DNA from: Parafrankia irregularis
Lineage (GTDB): Bacteria; Actinomycetota; Actinomycetes; Frankiales; Frankiaceae
Direction: 5' to 3'
Assembly (NCBI RefSeq): GCF_001536285.1
Contig: NZ_FAOZ01000007.1
Location: 323,360 to 387,359, forward strand
Length of the DNA: 64,000 nucleotides
In this document: positions 35,845 through 44,670 of the stretch, piece after piece
Numbering within the stretch: the stretch's first letter is position 1
How the letters are laid out: each line of letters begins with the position of its first letter
The notes under the pieces: generated by a model
Databases searched by the model: none
What the model saw: the letters and a program-made list of their open reading frames with translations, nothing else
What the model was told of the DNA's origin: nothing
Translations under genes and position numbers: made by a program

Positions 35845-36807
35845 TCAGGCGGAGGCTTCGGCCGGGCCGGTGTAGGGGATGAGCGGCAGCAGCCCGGGCC
35901 CGGCGACGGAGACGATCTCGTTGACCCGGCGGCTGAGCATCCGGGAGGGATGCACGTCGAGGATCGCGACGATGTCACCGAGCAGCCGGGAGGCCTGCGG
36001 CGGGTCGTCCGGTGCCAGGGCGCTGGCCAGGCAGGCCAGCGCCCAGCCGCGTTCGATCGTGCCGGAGCTGGTCAGGTCGACCGCGATCCGGGCCAGGTCG
36101 GCGGCGCTGTCACCGCCCATGCGGGCGACCACGTCGGCGACGGCGCAGGCCTCCCGGACCTCGTCGAACGCCGGCCAGCCCGGATGGCGCAGGCCCTGCA
36201 CGCAGGGCCGGGTGGCGAGGCGGTCCAGCGCGATCAGCGCGGTGTCGCTGTCGCCGAGGGTCGCCGCGGCCGCCGCCTCGATCGCGGCCGCCCACCCGCA
36301 CAGGTAGGGGTGCCCGGCCGCGGCGGCGCGCCGGGCGGCACCGGCAGCGGCGTCGTAACGGCCGGTGACGAACGCGACGAGCGCGTCGAGGGTGGCCGCC
36401 GTCCCGGTCAGCAGCGGATCGTCGAGCTGGGCGGCGAACTGGTCGGTGAGGGTCGCGAACCGCCGTGCCGAGGGGTCGTCACCCGACTCGACGGCGAGCA
36501 CCCCCAGGTAGAAGGACAGGAAACCGGCGATGCCGGTGAGCTCACGGTGGGTGGCCGGGGACAGCCGCCGGCCCAGCGCGGCCTGCGCGCGGCGCCAGTC
36601 GGAGATGACCGGGCGCAGCAGCAGGGTGGGTGGGGTGGTCAGCAGGGTGGTGGCGTAGCGGTGCAGCCGGTCGTCGAACTCCGCCATGGTCAGCGGGTCC
36701 GGGTCGGCGTAGGCGATCTCCCGGGAGAGCATCGCGGCGGCACGGGACGCCGCGGCCAGCCCGTGCCGGTCGCTGTGGACGGACTCGGGCAGCTCGACCC
36801 GACTCAT
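35845..36807 (-). CDS. Helical repeat (TPR-like) protein of unknown function
   Basis: A 320-residue, almost fully helical, alanine-rich protein. Pairs of helices such as FLSFYLGVLAVESGDDPSARRFATLTDQFAAQLDD, LTGTAATLDALVAFVTGRYDAAAGAARRAAAAGHPYLCGWAAAIEAAAAATLGDSDTALIALDRLA resemble the TPR-like sensory part of actinomycete XRE-type regulators, but no helix-turn-helix is present. It may be a partner or decayed relative of such regulators. GGAAGGACGTGGG precedes the ATG. It lies upstream of the monooxygenase on the same strand with a 106-base gap. Confidence 0.7.
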   Translation of the reverse strand: MSRVELPESVHSDRHGLAAASRAAAMLSREIAYADPDPLTMAEFDDRLHRYATTLLTTPPTLLLRPVISDWRRAQAALGRRLSPATHRELTGIAGFLSFYLGVLAVESGDDPSARRFATLTDQFAAQLDDPLLTGTAATLDALVAFVTGRYDAAAGAARRAAAAGHPYLCGWAAAIEAAAAATLGDSDTALIALDRLATRPCVQGLRHPGWPAFDEVREACAVADVVARMGGDSAADLARIAVDLTSSGTIERGWALACLASALAPDDPPQASRLLGDIVAILDVHPSRMLSRRVNEIVSVAGPGLLPLIPYTGPAEASA

Positions 36808-37412
36808 CCCACGTCCTTCCCGCCCCCGGCCCGTTGCGGGGCTGCTGGGGCCGTTACGTTCCCGGCGGGGCCGGGCAGTGCCGGTGCCACGCCCCGCGAC
36901 GGTCCGGGGCGTGGCGCGGACCGGTTGATCCGGACCGCTGGTGCCTCGACCGCTTCGGTGCGTTGCATCACCATTGCGGCGCTGTGTCACCATTGCGGCG
37001 ACGGTCGGTGACCATCGCACGCTACCGCGTCCGGGGTCGCAGCGCGCAGTGGATATGTGATGTCGTGGTGGCCTGGCACCATCGCGCTCCTGCTGCCAGG
37101 CTTGGCTCCTGCTGTACGTCGATTGTTGTCCACGTCCTGGTGTGGAGTACAGGTTTCAGCGGGAATGTGGTGTGTTACGGCGTTACGAGGGGCGTCCCTC
37201 TTCGCGTCGCGCGCCGCGGAACCTTCGCGTCGCGCGCCGCGGAACCTTCGTGTCGTGCGCCCGCGGAACGCGAGATCCGTCGATGAGCAAGTGTTCACTA
37301 AGTCTTGGCGGTGGGGTGAACGATCGCCTAGTGTTGGCCTGCCTCGAACCGCGGAGGTGGCCGGTCGGCGTCGGGCCTCGCAACGGGCGCCTCGCGATCC
37401 CAGGAGGCAGCG
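36808..37412. other. Intergenic region with two sets of direct repeats
   Basis: 0.6 kb between divergent genes. A TCACCATTGCGGCG direct repeat occurs at 36968-36981 and 36987-37000. A 23-bp tandem array lies at 37201-37270 (separate entry). GTTCAC...GTGAAC around 37291-37316 is a possible operator near the SnoaL-like gene. No gene was recognised. Confidence 0.5.
37201..37270. repeat. Three-copy 23-bp tandem repeat
   Basis: The unit begins TTCGCGTCGCGCGCC and ends GCGGAACC. Copies 1 (37201-37223) and 2 (37224-37246) are identical; copy 3 (37247-37270) is diverged, with one extra base. It lies about 140 bases upstream of the SnoaL-like gene. Confidence 0.85.
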
Positions 37413-37808
37413 ATGATCACCCAGAAGCTCACGGCGGCGTTAGCCCGGCACTGGGAGGACGGGTTCAACCAGTACGACGTCGACCTCGTGATGGAGCCGA
37501 TCGGCACCGACATCGTGTTCAGCTCGCCGTTCGTCGCGCGGCGAACCGGTGACCCGCGGAAGGTGACCGTCGAGGGCTACGACGCCTTCCGCGACTACAT
37601 CGACGACTCGATGCGCCGCCTGCCCGGCATCCGGTACAGCATCGAATCGTCCCTGGTGAGCACCCAGACGGTCGTGTTCGTCTACGGCTTCACCTTCGCC
37701 GACGGCACGTCCGCGGGCGGCGTCGACTACCTGCGTCTCGACGACGCCGGCAAGATCGTCGAATGGCGGTGTCACTACCCGCAGGCCTTCGTCGACGCCC
37801 GCCTGTAA
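37413..37808 (+). CDS. SnoaL/NTF2-fold protein
   Basis: A 131-residue protein with the NTF2-like cone fold pattern: an N-terminal helix (LTAALARHWEDGFNQYDVDLVMEPIGTDIVFSSPF), then FRDYIDDSMRRLPGIRYSIESSLVSTQTVVFVYGFTFADG and GGVDYLRLDDAGKIVEWRCHYP. Such proteins are small cyclases, isomerases or ligand-binding proteins. AGGAGG precedes the ATG. It lies 69 bases before a cytochrome P450 gene on the same strand, so both probably act on one small hydrophobic substrate. Confidence 0.82.
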   Translation: MITQKLTAALARHWEDGFNQYDVDLVMEPIGTDIVFSSPFVARRTGDPRKVTVEGYDAFRDYIDDSMRRLPGIRYSIESSLVSTQTVVFVYGFTFADGTSAGGVDYLRLDDAGKIVEWRCHYPQAFVDARL

Positions 37809-37877
37809 CCGCCGAGGGCACGGGCGGGAGCGTCTGGGAGAGCACGTCGTGGGAGCGGCACGTCGGAGGTGGACTGG

Positions 37878-39188
37878 ATGTCGGTGCGGTCCAGGATGCG
37901 CTGGGTGTCCAAACACGGTGCGGTGCGGCTCGCGCTGAGACAGGCGCACCGCCGCGGCGACCTGGCGACGCTCGCGACGATCGACCCCGCCTCCGCCCCC
38001 GACCCGCTGAAGGTCTACGACGACCTGCGCGCCGCCGGCCCGTTCGTCCAGGGCCGGCTGGCGACGGTGACCGCGAGCCACCCGGCCGCGGCGGCGCTGC
38101 TGCGCGACGACGCGTTCCGGGCCGCCGGCGACCTGTCCAAACTGCCGCTTCCGCTGCGGGCACTGGCCCGGATCAGCTACGACCCGGCGGCGAGCGGGCC
38201 GATCGACCCGCCGTCGCTGCTCGCCGTGAACCCCCCTGACCACACCCGCCTGCGCCGCCTCGTCTCCCGGGTGTTCACCGCCCGCGCGATCGACGCGCTA
38301 CGCGGCGAGGTCGAACGCACCGCCCATCACCTGCTCGACGTCATGGCCGCCGAGGGCACCGTCGACCTGGTCGAGCGATACGCCGCCCAGCTGCCGGTGA
38401 CCGTCATCACGACCATCCTCGGTGTCCCCGCCGACATGCGCGCCCAGTTCCTGCGCTGGGGCGCCGACGCCGCCGCCACCCTGGACGTCGGCCTGCCCTA
38501 CGCGGACTTCCAGCGGGTCGAAGCCGCGCAGCGAGCCGTCAACAGCTGGTTCGCCGGCCACTTCGCACAGCTGCGGCGCGTTCCCGGCGACGACATCCTC
38601 AGCCGGCTCGTCGGCCTCACCGGCGACGGTGAGCAGCTCACCGAGACCGAGCTGACCGCCACCGCCCAGCTGCTGCTCGCAGCCGGCTTCGAGACGACCG
38701 TCAACCTGCTCGGCAGCGGCACCCTGGCGCTGCTCGAACATCGCGAACAGCTGGAGTCGCTGCGCGCCGACCCGTCCCGCTGGCCGAACGCGATCGAGGA
38801 GATCCTGCGGGTCGAATCCCCGGTGGCGCTCACCACCCGCGTCGCCGGCGCCGACACCGAGCTCCTCGGCGTCGCCATGGCGGCCAGGCAACTCGTCGTC
38901 GTCATGCTCGCGGGCGCCAACCGCGACCCGGCGGTGTTCCCCAACCCGCATGTCCTCGACGTCCAGCGCGCCAACGCCCGGGACCATCTGGCGTTCTCCG
39001 GCGGCATCCACTTCTGCCTCGGCGCGGCCCTGGCCCGGCTGGAAGGGGAGATCGGTCTGCGGCTGCTGTTCGAACGGTTCCCCGACCTGGCGCTCGCCGG
39101 CACGCCGCGCCGCCGCCCGACCCGCGTCCTGCGCGGCTGGGAGACCATCCCCGTCCACGTCGGGACGTCGGCGCGCACCGCCCGGTAG
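37878..39188 (+). CDS. Cytochrome P450
   Basis: A 436-residue soluble bacterial P450. The I-helix motif is LLAAGFETTVNLL, the ExxR motif EEILR, and the haem loop FSGGIHFCLGAALARLE with the axial Cys. NPPDHTRLRRLVSRVFTARAI is the usual C-helix. It needs ferredoxin and reductase partners not present nearby. GGAGG eight bases upstream sets the ATG at 37878. It is probably co-transcribed with the SnoaL-like gene. The substrate is unknown. Confidence 0.94.
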   Translation: MSVRSRMRWVSKHGAVRLALRQAHRRGDLATLATIDPASAPDPLKVYDDLRAAGPFVQGRLATVTASHPAAAALLRDDAFRAAGDLSKLPLPLRALARISYDPAASGPIDPPSLLAVNPPDHTRLRRLVSRVFTARAIDALRGEVERTAHHLLDVMAAEGTVDLVERYAAQLPVTVITTILGVPADMRAQFLRWGADAAATLDVGLPYADFQRVEAAQRAVNSWFAGHFAQLRRVPGDDILSRLVGLTGDGEQLTETELTATAQLLLAAGFETTVNLLGSGTLALLEHREQLESLRADPSRWPNAIEEILRVESPVALTTRVAGADTELLGVAMAARQLVVVMLAGANRDPAVFPNPHVLDVQRANARDHLAFSGGIHFCLGAALARLEGEIGLRLLFERFPDLALAGTPRRRPTRVLRGWETIPVHVGTSARTAR

Positions 39189-39314
39189 GCACCCGATGCC
39201 CGGCGGCGTAGGGTCACCGGCATGAGACTGCGACGATGTTGATGCTCCGGTCGCTCCCGGACTGAGGCGGGCCTCGCCCGCCGGCTGTACGCGTACGCGG
39301 CGTGCGAGGACGCG

Positions 39315-40427
39315 GTGCTGCTCTACCCGTTGTACGCGCTGCTGTTCACCGAGCACGGGCTGTCGCCGGCCGCGGTGTCGTCGCTGTTCGCGTTGTGGTC
39401 GCTGACGGCGTTTCTCACCGAGGTCCCTTCCGGTGTGCTCGCCGACCTGGTGTCGCGGCGGCTTCTGCTGGTCGTGTCGCCGCTGCTGTCCGCGGCGGCG
39501 TTCGCCCTGTGGACGCTGGCACCGGGCTACGGCACCTTCGCCGCCGGCTTCGTGCTCTGGGGTGTCGGCGGCTCACTGCGGTCGGGTACCTGGCAGGCCC
39601 ACATCCACACCGAACTGGCCGTCCTCGGCCGCGCCGGCGCCTACCCGCGGCTGATCGGACGGGCCGAGGCGGTCGGCACCGTCTCGGCGCTGCTGTGCGC
39701 CCTCGCCGCCGGCCCCGTGCTGGCCGCGGGTGGATTCACCGCCGTCGGCGTCGCCAGCGTCGCCGCGCCACTGATGGCCGCCGTCGTCGCCCTCACCCTC
39801 CCCGACACGCGCGTGCGCCCACTGCCGGAGCGCGATGTCGCGGCATCCGGCGACACGAAGGAGGATGTGAACGAGCCGGGAGCACGCCAGGTCCTGCGTG
39901 AAGGGGTCGCCGCGCTGCGCGGGGCGGCACCGGTGCGGGCCGCCGTCGTGGCGGTCGCCGGTCTCGCCGCGGTGCTCTCCCTCGACGAGTACCTGCCGCT
40001 GCTCATCGCCGACACGGGTCTCGCGCTCACCGCGGTCCCCTTCGGCTACGGGCTGATCCTGGCCGGCGACGCCGCCGGAGGCTGGCTCGCCGACCGCGGC
40101 ACCGAGCATCCCGGCCGGGTCCTGGCCGGCGGTGGCTGCGCGCTCGCCGTCGGCGCGTTCAGCGCCACACCGGCCGGGCTGGTCGGGGTGGCGGTGGCCT
40201 TCGGTGTGCTGCGGTGGGCCGCCGTGCAGGCCGACACCCGCCTGCAACGCGAGACCGCCGACTCCTCCCGGGCCACGGTCAGCTCACTGGCCGGCTCGGC
40301 CGCGGAGGTCACCTCGCTGGCATCGTTCGGGTTGTGGGCTCTCGGGTCGGCCTGGGCCGGGCCGGCGGTGCTGTTCGGCTGCGCCGCGCTACCCGTCCTC
40401 GTGCTCGCCGTGACCTGGCGCCGCTGA
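39315..40427 (+). CDS. Major facilitator superfamily transporter, N-terminus possibly disrupted
   Basis: About 370 residues with roughly ten to twelve membrane helices: LLYPLYALLFTEHGLSPAAVSSLFALWSL, FLTEVPSGVLADLVSRR (the MFS loop 2-3 motif), GGSLRSGTWQAHIHTEL and later helices. Family members normally start about 15-30 residues earlier. The upstream sequence in the same frame does encode such residues (RRLYAYAACEDAVLLYP), and an ATG lies at 39222 in frame, but TGA at 39240-39242 interrupts it. The transporter must start at an unusual codon or at GTG 39315, or it is damaged. The substrate is unknown. Confidence 0.8.
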   Translation: MLLYPLYALLFTEHGLSPAAVSSLFALWSLTAFLTEVPSGVLADLVSRRLLLVVSPLLSAAAFALWTLAPGYGTFAAGFVLWGVGGSLRSGTWQAHIHTELAVLGRAGAYPRLIGRAEAVGTVSALLCALAAGPVLAAGGFTAVGVASVAAPLMAAVVALTLPDTRVRPLPERDVAASGDTKEDVNEPGARQVLREGVAALRGAAPVRAAVVAVAGLAAVLSLDEYLPLLIADTGLALTAVPFGYGLILAGDAAGGWLADRGTEHPGRVLAGGGCALAVGAFSATPAGLVGVAVAFGVLRWAAVQADTRLQRETADSSRATVSSLAGSAAEVTSLASFGLWALGSAWAGPAVLFGCAALPVLVLAVTWRR

Positions 40428-40564
40428 GAAGGAATGCGACCCGGTCGGCCCGCCCGCCCCGGCAACAAACCAGCCGGCTCATCACCCCAGATCACCATGG
40501 GTGGATTGTCCCGCGGCGTTCATGCTGGGAGCTGCCTGCGTCCCGATCCGACGAGGAGTCGCCC

Positions 40565-41584
40565 GTGTCCCCGATCCAGAACAGCCCGCGGGAGCCGGTG
40601 GGGCTTGCGCGCTATGCGGGCCTGGGAACGTTCGCCAGACTGCCCCGGCTCGACGAGGTGAGCCGGGCCGACGTCGCTGTCCTGGGAGTTCCCTTCGACT
40701 CGGGGGTGAGCTATCGCCCTGGTGCCCGGTTCGGCCCGAATCACATCCGGGAGAGTTCACGGCTGCTGCGGCCGTACAACCCGCAGCTGGGTGTCGCGCC
40801 GTTCCAGACACTGCAGGTCGCCGACGCGGGTGACGTCGCGGCCGGGCCGTACGACCTGCCCGCCGCGCTCACCGCGATCGAACGCCACGCGCGGGACCTG
40901 CTCGACGGCGGTGCCCGGCTGCTGACCATCGGCGGCGACCACACCATCTCGCTTCCGCTGCTGCGCGCGGTCGCCGCCGTGCGCGGGCCGGTCGCCGTCG
41001 CCCACTTCGACGCCCACCTCGACACCTGGGAAGGCTCCTACGGCAGCGCCTTCAACCACGCCACACCGTTCCGCCGCGCCGTCGAGGAAGGGCTGATCGA
41101 CATGGAGGCGAGTATCCACGTGGGGGTGCGCGGTCCCCTTCCCGCCGACACCGATCTCACCGACGACGCCCGGCTCGGCTTCACCGTCATCACCGCCACC
41201 GAGATCGAGCTGGACGGCGTCCGTGCCGCCGCGGAGCGCCTGCGGGCCCGGATCGATGGCCGGCCGGTGTATGTGTCCGTGGACATCGACGTCCTCGACC
41301 CGGCCCACGCACCCGGCACCGGCACCCCCGAGGCGGGCGGGCTGACCAGCCGGGAACTGCTGGTCCTGCTCCGTGAGCTCGCCTCGGTGGACGTCGTGTC
41401 CGGTGACATCGTCGAGGTGGCGCCCGCCTACGACCACGCCCAGATCACCGGGATCGCCGCGGCGCACACGGCGTACGAGATCGTGTCGACCATGGCTGTC
41501 GCCCCGCACCCGGCGCGCTCCCGACCCGCCCACACCGTGCCCACCGACGCCATGGCCGCGCCCGCGCCCGCCGCGACGGCATAG
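40565..41584 (+). CDS. Agmatinase/ureohydrolase family protein
   Basis: A 339-residue manganese ureohydrolase. All metal ligands are visible: GGDHTISLPLL (His), AHFDAHLDTWEG (Asp, His, Asp) and VSVDIDVLDPAHAPGTGTPEAGGL (Asp, Asp). It should cleave a guanidino compound to urea and an amine; agmatine, guanidinobutyrate or related substrates cannot be separated by eye. GAGGAG six bases before GTG 40565 fixes the start. It appears to be a single gene. The usual polyamine partners are absent, so a catabolic use of guanidino compounds is as likely as polyamine synthesis. Confidence 0.92.
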   Translation: MSPIQNSPREPVGLARYAGLGTFARLPRLDEVSRADVAVLGVPFDSGVSYRPGARFGPNHIRESSRLLRPYNPQLGVAPFQTLQVADAGDVAAGPYDLPAALTAIERHARDLLDGGARLLTIGGDHTISLPLLRAVAAVRGPVAVAHFDAHLDTWEGSYGSAFNHATPFRRAVEEGLIDMEASIHVGVRGPLPADTDLTDDARLGFTVITATEIELDGVRAAAERLRARIDGRPVYVSVDIDVLDPAHAPGTGTPEAGGLTSRELLVLLRELASVDVVSGDIVEVAPAYDHAQITGIAAAHTAYEIVSTMAVAPHPARSRPAHTVPTDAMAAPAPAATA

Positions 41585-41620
41585 GCGGACCTCGGAAGGC
41601 TCAGCAGGCGCGGCGCACGG

Positions 41621-42802
41621 TCACAGGCCGACCCGCCCGGACGGGTTGTCCGCGTCGAACAGCCGCCCGGCCCGCACATACGACTCCAGCGACGCCGCCG
41701 ACCGCCAGCGGCCCTGCCGCATGATCGACCGGTCGTTCACCCCGGCGCGGGCCGCGGCTGTCGCGAACCCCGACCGCAGCGAATGACCGGCGAAGTCGGC
41801 CGGGTCCAGCCCGGCGGCGGCCACCCGCCGCTGCACGATCCGCGCCACCGATCCCGGGTACAGCCGCACCGTGCCGACCTGCCCGTGCCGGTTGATTCCG
41901 CGGAACGCCGGCCCGTCGGCCAGCGGTGTGCCCGCCGCCGCGGCCGCCGCGACCCAGCCCCGCCACGCCCGCACCGGGCACGTCGGCCGGTACGACCCGT
42001 ACGCCAGGCCGACCTGTGCCCCGGCGGCCTCCTGGTCGGTCTTGGAGCGGCGCACCGTCACGACCAGCCCGTCGTCGGTCTCCACCAGGTCGGTGGTGTC
42101 CAGGCCGACCAGCTCGCTGCGGCGCAGGCAGCCGGCGAACCCCACCAGCAGCAGCGCCCGGTCCCGCACATCGGCGAGGTGGGTGTCGTCCAGCCCGGCG
42201 ACCACCCGCGACAGCAGCGACGTGTCCAACGCCGCCTTCCGGCTCGGCCGCACCCCGCGAGAACGGCGGATACCGTTCCACACCGCCGACACCTCCGCCG
42301 CCGCGGTCGGGTTCGTCACCCGGGCCAGCTGGTGGGCGACCGAGATCGCCGCGAGCCGGCGGCGGATCGTCGACGGGGCGTACCCGTCGTCGGCGAGCGC
42401 GGCGATGTACCCGGCGACGGTGACGGCGGTGGCGGGGACGGCGACCAGCGCCACCGGCTGGCCGGCGCACCAGGCCCGGAAATGACGCAGGTCCGCGTCG
42501 TAGGCCCGCCACGTCGCCGCCGACCGCGATGCCCGGGCATAATCCCCGACCCGCTCGGCCAACGGCTCCGCGAGCTCCCCCCCGAGCTGCCCGCCGGGCA
42601 CCATCGCACCGCCGGCGCCCACCACCTCGCCTTCCAGCACCTCACCCGCGAGTGTCTCGGTCGCGCCGGGCGTGCCGGACGGGTCAGCCGGGTCGGCCGG
42701 TGCTGGAGGGCCGGCCACGGTGACAGCAGGGGAGGGAGTCGCCAACGCGCCGTCACGACCGTCACCATCGCGATCGTCGTCGACACTCTGCCCGACCACC
42801 AC
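41621..42802 (-). CDS. Tyrosine recombinase/phage-type integrase
   Basis: A 393-residue site-specific recombinase. An N-terminal SAM-like DNA-binding domain (SRSAATWRAYDADLRHFRAWCAGQ) precedes the catalytic domain with Arg in GCLRRSELVGL, Lys in RRSKTDQ, HSLRSGF (HxxR), Trp in QGRWRSAASLESY and the nucleophile Tyr in that same motif. All key residues are intact. The first 70 residues are Pro/Ala/Gly-rich. No excisionase, replication genes or tRNA are next to it, and I found no direct-repeat attachment sites. It resembles lone chromosomal integrases left by, or serving, genomic islands. Confidence 0.9.
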   Translation of the reverse strand: MVVGQSVDDDRDGDGRDGALATPSPAVTVAGPPAPADPADPSGTPGATETLAGEVLEGEVVGAGGAMVPGGQLGGELAEPLAERVGDYARASRSAATWRAYDADLRHFRAWCAGQPVALVAVPATAVTVAGYIAALADDGYAPSTIRRRLAAISVAHQLARVTNPTAAAEVSAVWNGIRRSRGVRPSRKAALDTSLLSRVVAGLDDTHLADVRDRALLLVGFAGCLRRSELVGLDTTDLVETDDGLVVTVRRSKTDQEAAGAQVGLAYGSYRPTCPVRAWRGWVAAAAAAGTPLADGPAFRGINRHGQVGTVRLYPGSVARIVQRRVAAAGLDPADFAGHSLRSGFATAAARAGVNDRSIMRQGRWRSAASLESYVRAGRLFDADNPSGRVGL

Positions 42803-42884
42803 CGGCTCCCTCCCACCCCGCCGCCATGCCCCTGCTCGATGATCGTAGGCTCCGCCGCGGCGCGGGGCCGGCGGCGACCGGCCC

Positions 42885-43484
42885 CTACCGGCCGGCGTGG
42901 CGCAGGGCGCCGATCCCGACGTCCAACGCGGCCTGCAGATAGGTCAGCCGACCGGTGGACATGAGCATCAACACCCCGCCCTGCACGCCGGCCAGCAGCG
43001 CGGCGGCATGGCGGGCCGGGTCCACCTCGGCGCCGACCTGACCGGTGGCCCGCATCGCCGCCACGCCAGCGGCCAGTTCCGCCTCCCAACGGCCCATCAG
43101 CTCCGCCACCACCGCCTGCGCCCCGGGAGTCGCCCGCCCCACCTGGGTGAGCAGCCCCCCGAGCGGACAGTCCCGGCCCTGTGCCTGATAGCGGGCCAGC
43201 ACCCGGTCCCGCCAGCCCTCCCACGCGGCCCACGATGTCAACGCCCCCAGCTGGGGCTGCTGGTCGGCGAGCACCTGGTCGGCCTCATGGCGGGCCACCG
43301 CGAGCAGCAGGTCCTCACGGCCGCCGGGGAAGTAGTGGAACAGCTGGCTCTTGCTGGTCGCGGTCTGCTCGCGGATGTCGTCCAGCGTCGTGGCGGCGAC
43401 GCCGTGCGTGCGGATCCGCGCCGCCGCGCCGGTGATGATGCGCGCCCGGGTGGCCTCGCCCTTCGACGTCAACGCCCGTGCCAT
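42885..43484 (-). CDS. TetR-family repressor of the divergent SDR gene
   Basis: A 199-residue regulator. HTH: SKGEATRARIITGAAARIRTHGVAATTLDDIREQTATSKSQLFHYFPGGREDLLLAV. The C-terminal domain (QGRDCPLGGLLTQVGRA... ALLAGVQGGVLMLMSTGRLTYLQAALDVGI) is that of the common TetR group paired with oxidoreductases. GGAGGGTGGGG precedes the ATG. The TGGAC-N6-GTCCA dyad in the 122-base divergent intergenic region is its probable operator. Confidence 0.9.
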   Translation of the reverse strand: MARALTSKGEATRARIITGAAARIRTHGVAATTLDDIREQTATSKSQLFHYFPGGREDLLLAVARHEADQVLADQQPQLGALTSWAAWEGWRDRVLARYQAQGRDCPLGGLLTQVGRATPGAQAVVAELMGRWEAELAAGVAAMRATGQVGAEVDPARHAAALLAGVQGGVLMLMSTGRLTYLQAALDVGIGALRHAGR

Positions 43485-43503
43485 GGCCCCACCCTCCCAT
43501 TTC

Positions 43504-43519
43504 TGGACTTGCGGGTCCA
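43504..43519. promoter_or_regulatory. TetR operator TGGAC-N6-GTCCA
   Basis: A 16-bp interrupted palindrome (TGGAC TTGCGG GTCCA) between the divergent TetR and SDR genes, 20 bases upstream of the regulator's start codon. The placement fits repression of both genes. Confidence 0.65.
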
Positions 43520-43606
43520 ATTTCTGTGGGGCAGAGTCCGACCCGGCACCAGCCAGACCGCACCAGCCGAACACCGCCCCCACCATCACAAGGCAGGTCG
43601 CCCGCC

Positions 43607-44365
43607 ATGACCGTCACCCCTCTGCAGGACCAGACCGCGCTGGTCACCGGCTCCACCGACGGCATCGGAGCCGCGATAGCGACGCAGCTCGCCGCCGCTG
43701 GCGCCCATGTCCTCGTCACCGGCCGCGACAGCGGCCGCGGGCGGGACGTCGTCGCCGCCGTCGCCGCCGCCGGTGGCACGGCCACGTTCCTGCGCGCCGA
43801 CCTCGCCGGCGGCTCCGCCGCCGTCACCGGGCTCGCCGCCGCCGTCCACGACACCACGGGGCGGCCGCTGGACATCCTGGTCCACAACGCCGCCCGCCTC
43901 GTCGACCCGGCACCCACCGACCAGGTCGACGAGGACGTGATCACCGGCGTGCTCGCCGTCAACGTCACGGCAGCGTTCCTGCTCACCGCGGCGTTCGCGC
44001 CCGCGATGGCCGCCGCCGGCAGTGGGGCGATCATCAACATCGGATCGGTCAACGGGCTGATCGGCATGGCCGGGTCCGCGCTCTACGGTGCTTCCAAGGC
44101 CGCGCTGCATTCCCTGACCCGCTCCTGGGCCGCCGAGTACGGCCCGCGGGGGGTGCGGGTCAACACCATCGCGCCGGGCCCCACCCTCACCCGGCGGACC
44201 GAGGCGATCAGTGATCATCTAGCGCCGATGCTGGCGCGGGTCCCGTCGCGGCGGGCCAGCACCCTCGACGAGGTCGCCGCCGCCGCGGTCTTCCTCGCCG
44301 GCCCGGCCGCGGCCAACATCCACGGCGCCACCCTGACGGTCGACGGCGGCTGGTCCGCGCTGTAG
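43607..44365 (+). CDS. Short-chain dehydrogenase/reductase
   Basis: A 252-residue classical SDR. TALVTGSTDGIGAAIATQLA is the TGxxxGIG cofactor loop, LVHNAARL corresponds to the NNAG motif, INIGSVNGLIGMAGSALYGASKAALHSLTRSWAAEY carries the catalytic Ser, Tyr and Lys, and HGATLTVDGGWSAL is the usual end. It probably uses NADP (Arg after the first strand: VTGRDSGRG). It is controlled by the divergent TetR gene. The substrate is unknown. Confidence 0.93.
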   Translation: MTVTPLQDQTALVTGSTDGIGAAIATQLAAAGAHVLVTGRDSGRGRDVVAAVAAAGGTATFLRADLAGGSAAVTGLAAAVHDTTGRPLDILVHNAARLVDPAPTDQVDEDVITGVLAVNVTAAFLLTAAFAPAMAAAGSGAIINIGSVNGLIGMAGSALYGASKAALHSLTRSWAAEYGPRGVRVNTIAPGPTLTRRTEAISDHLAPMLARVPSRRASTLDEVAAAAVFLAGPAAANIHGATLTVDGGWSAL

Positions 44366-44453
44366 TCGTGCTGCGGCCGGCGGCTGCGCCGCGGGGTGCG
44401 GCGAGACGACGCCGGCGGGAGGGCGGGGGAGTGCGCCGGCAACGACACGACGT

Positions 44454-44666
44454 CTGACCAACCAGCACGACTACGGCCTGCGCGAATCCGACCTGGCCGG
44501 CCTGCCCCAGGAGATCATCGACCGGTTCCTGGAGTTCCGTTCCGTCGAGTTCGAGACCGAACACCCCGTCGTGCGCATCCACCTGGCAACGGCACCCATC
44601 CCTCCTCCGGTCCGACCGGGGGAGGGAAAAACACCTGGCCTCGCCGCAGCCTGTCTGCCAGGGTGA
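44454..44666 (+). pseudogene. Remnant of a TauD/AtsK-type Fe(II)/2-oxoglutarate dioxygenase
   Basis: The frame reads TNQHDYGLRESDLAGLPQ, later EFETEHPVVRIH, which matches the middle of TauD/alkylsulfatase dioxygenases (TNRYDY...FRTEHPVVRVHPETGE in the mycobacterial relative, from memory). Homology begins and ends abruptly: no HxD motif upstream, no C-terminal His/Arg part, and a random tail after VVRIH to the stop. Third-position GC is high, showing a once functional gene. It lies just upstream of a sulfonate-type transporter locus. Confidence 0.65.
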
Positions 44667-44670
44667 TCCG

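Noticed and set aside
40428-40564. Possible guanidine riboswitch before the agmatinase-family gene
   Set aside because: The 136-base leader is too short for class I and shows no paired hairpins of the smaller classes.
41585-42884. Attachment-site repeats around the integrase
   Set aside because: No matching direct repeats and no tRNA gene were seen within the window near this gene.
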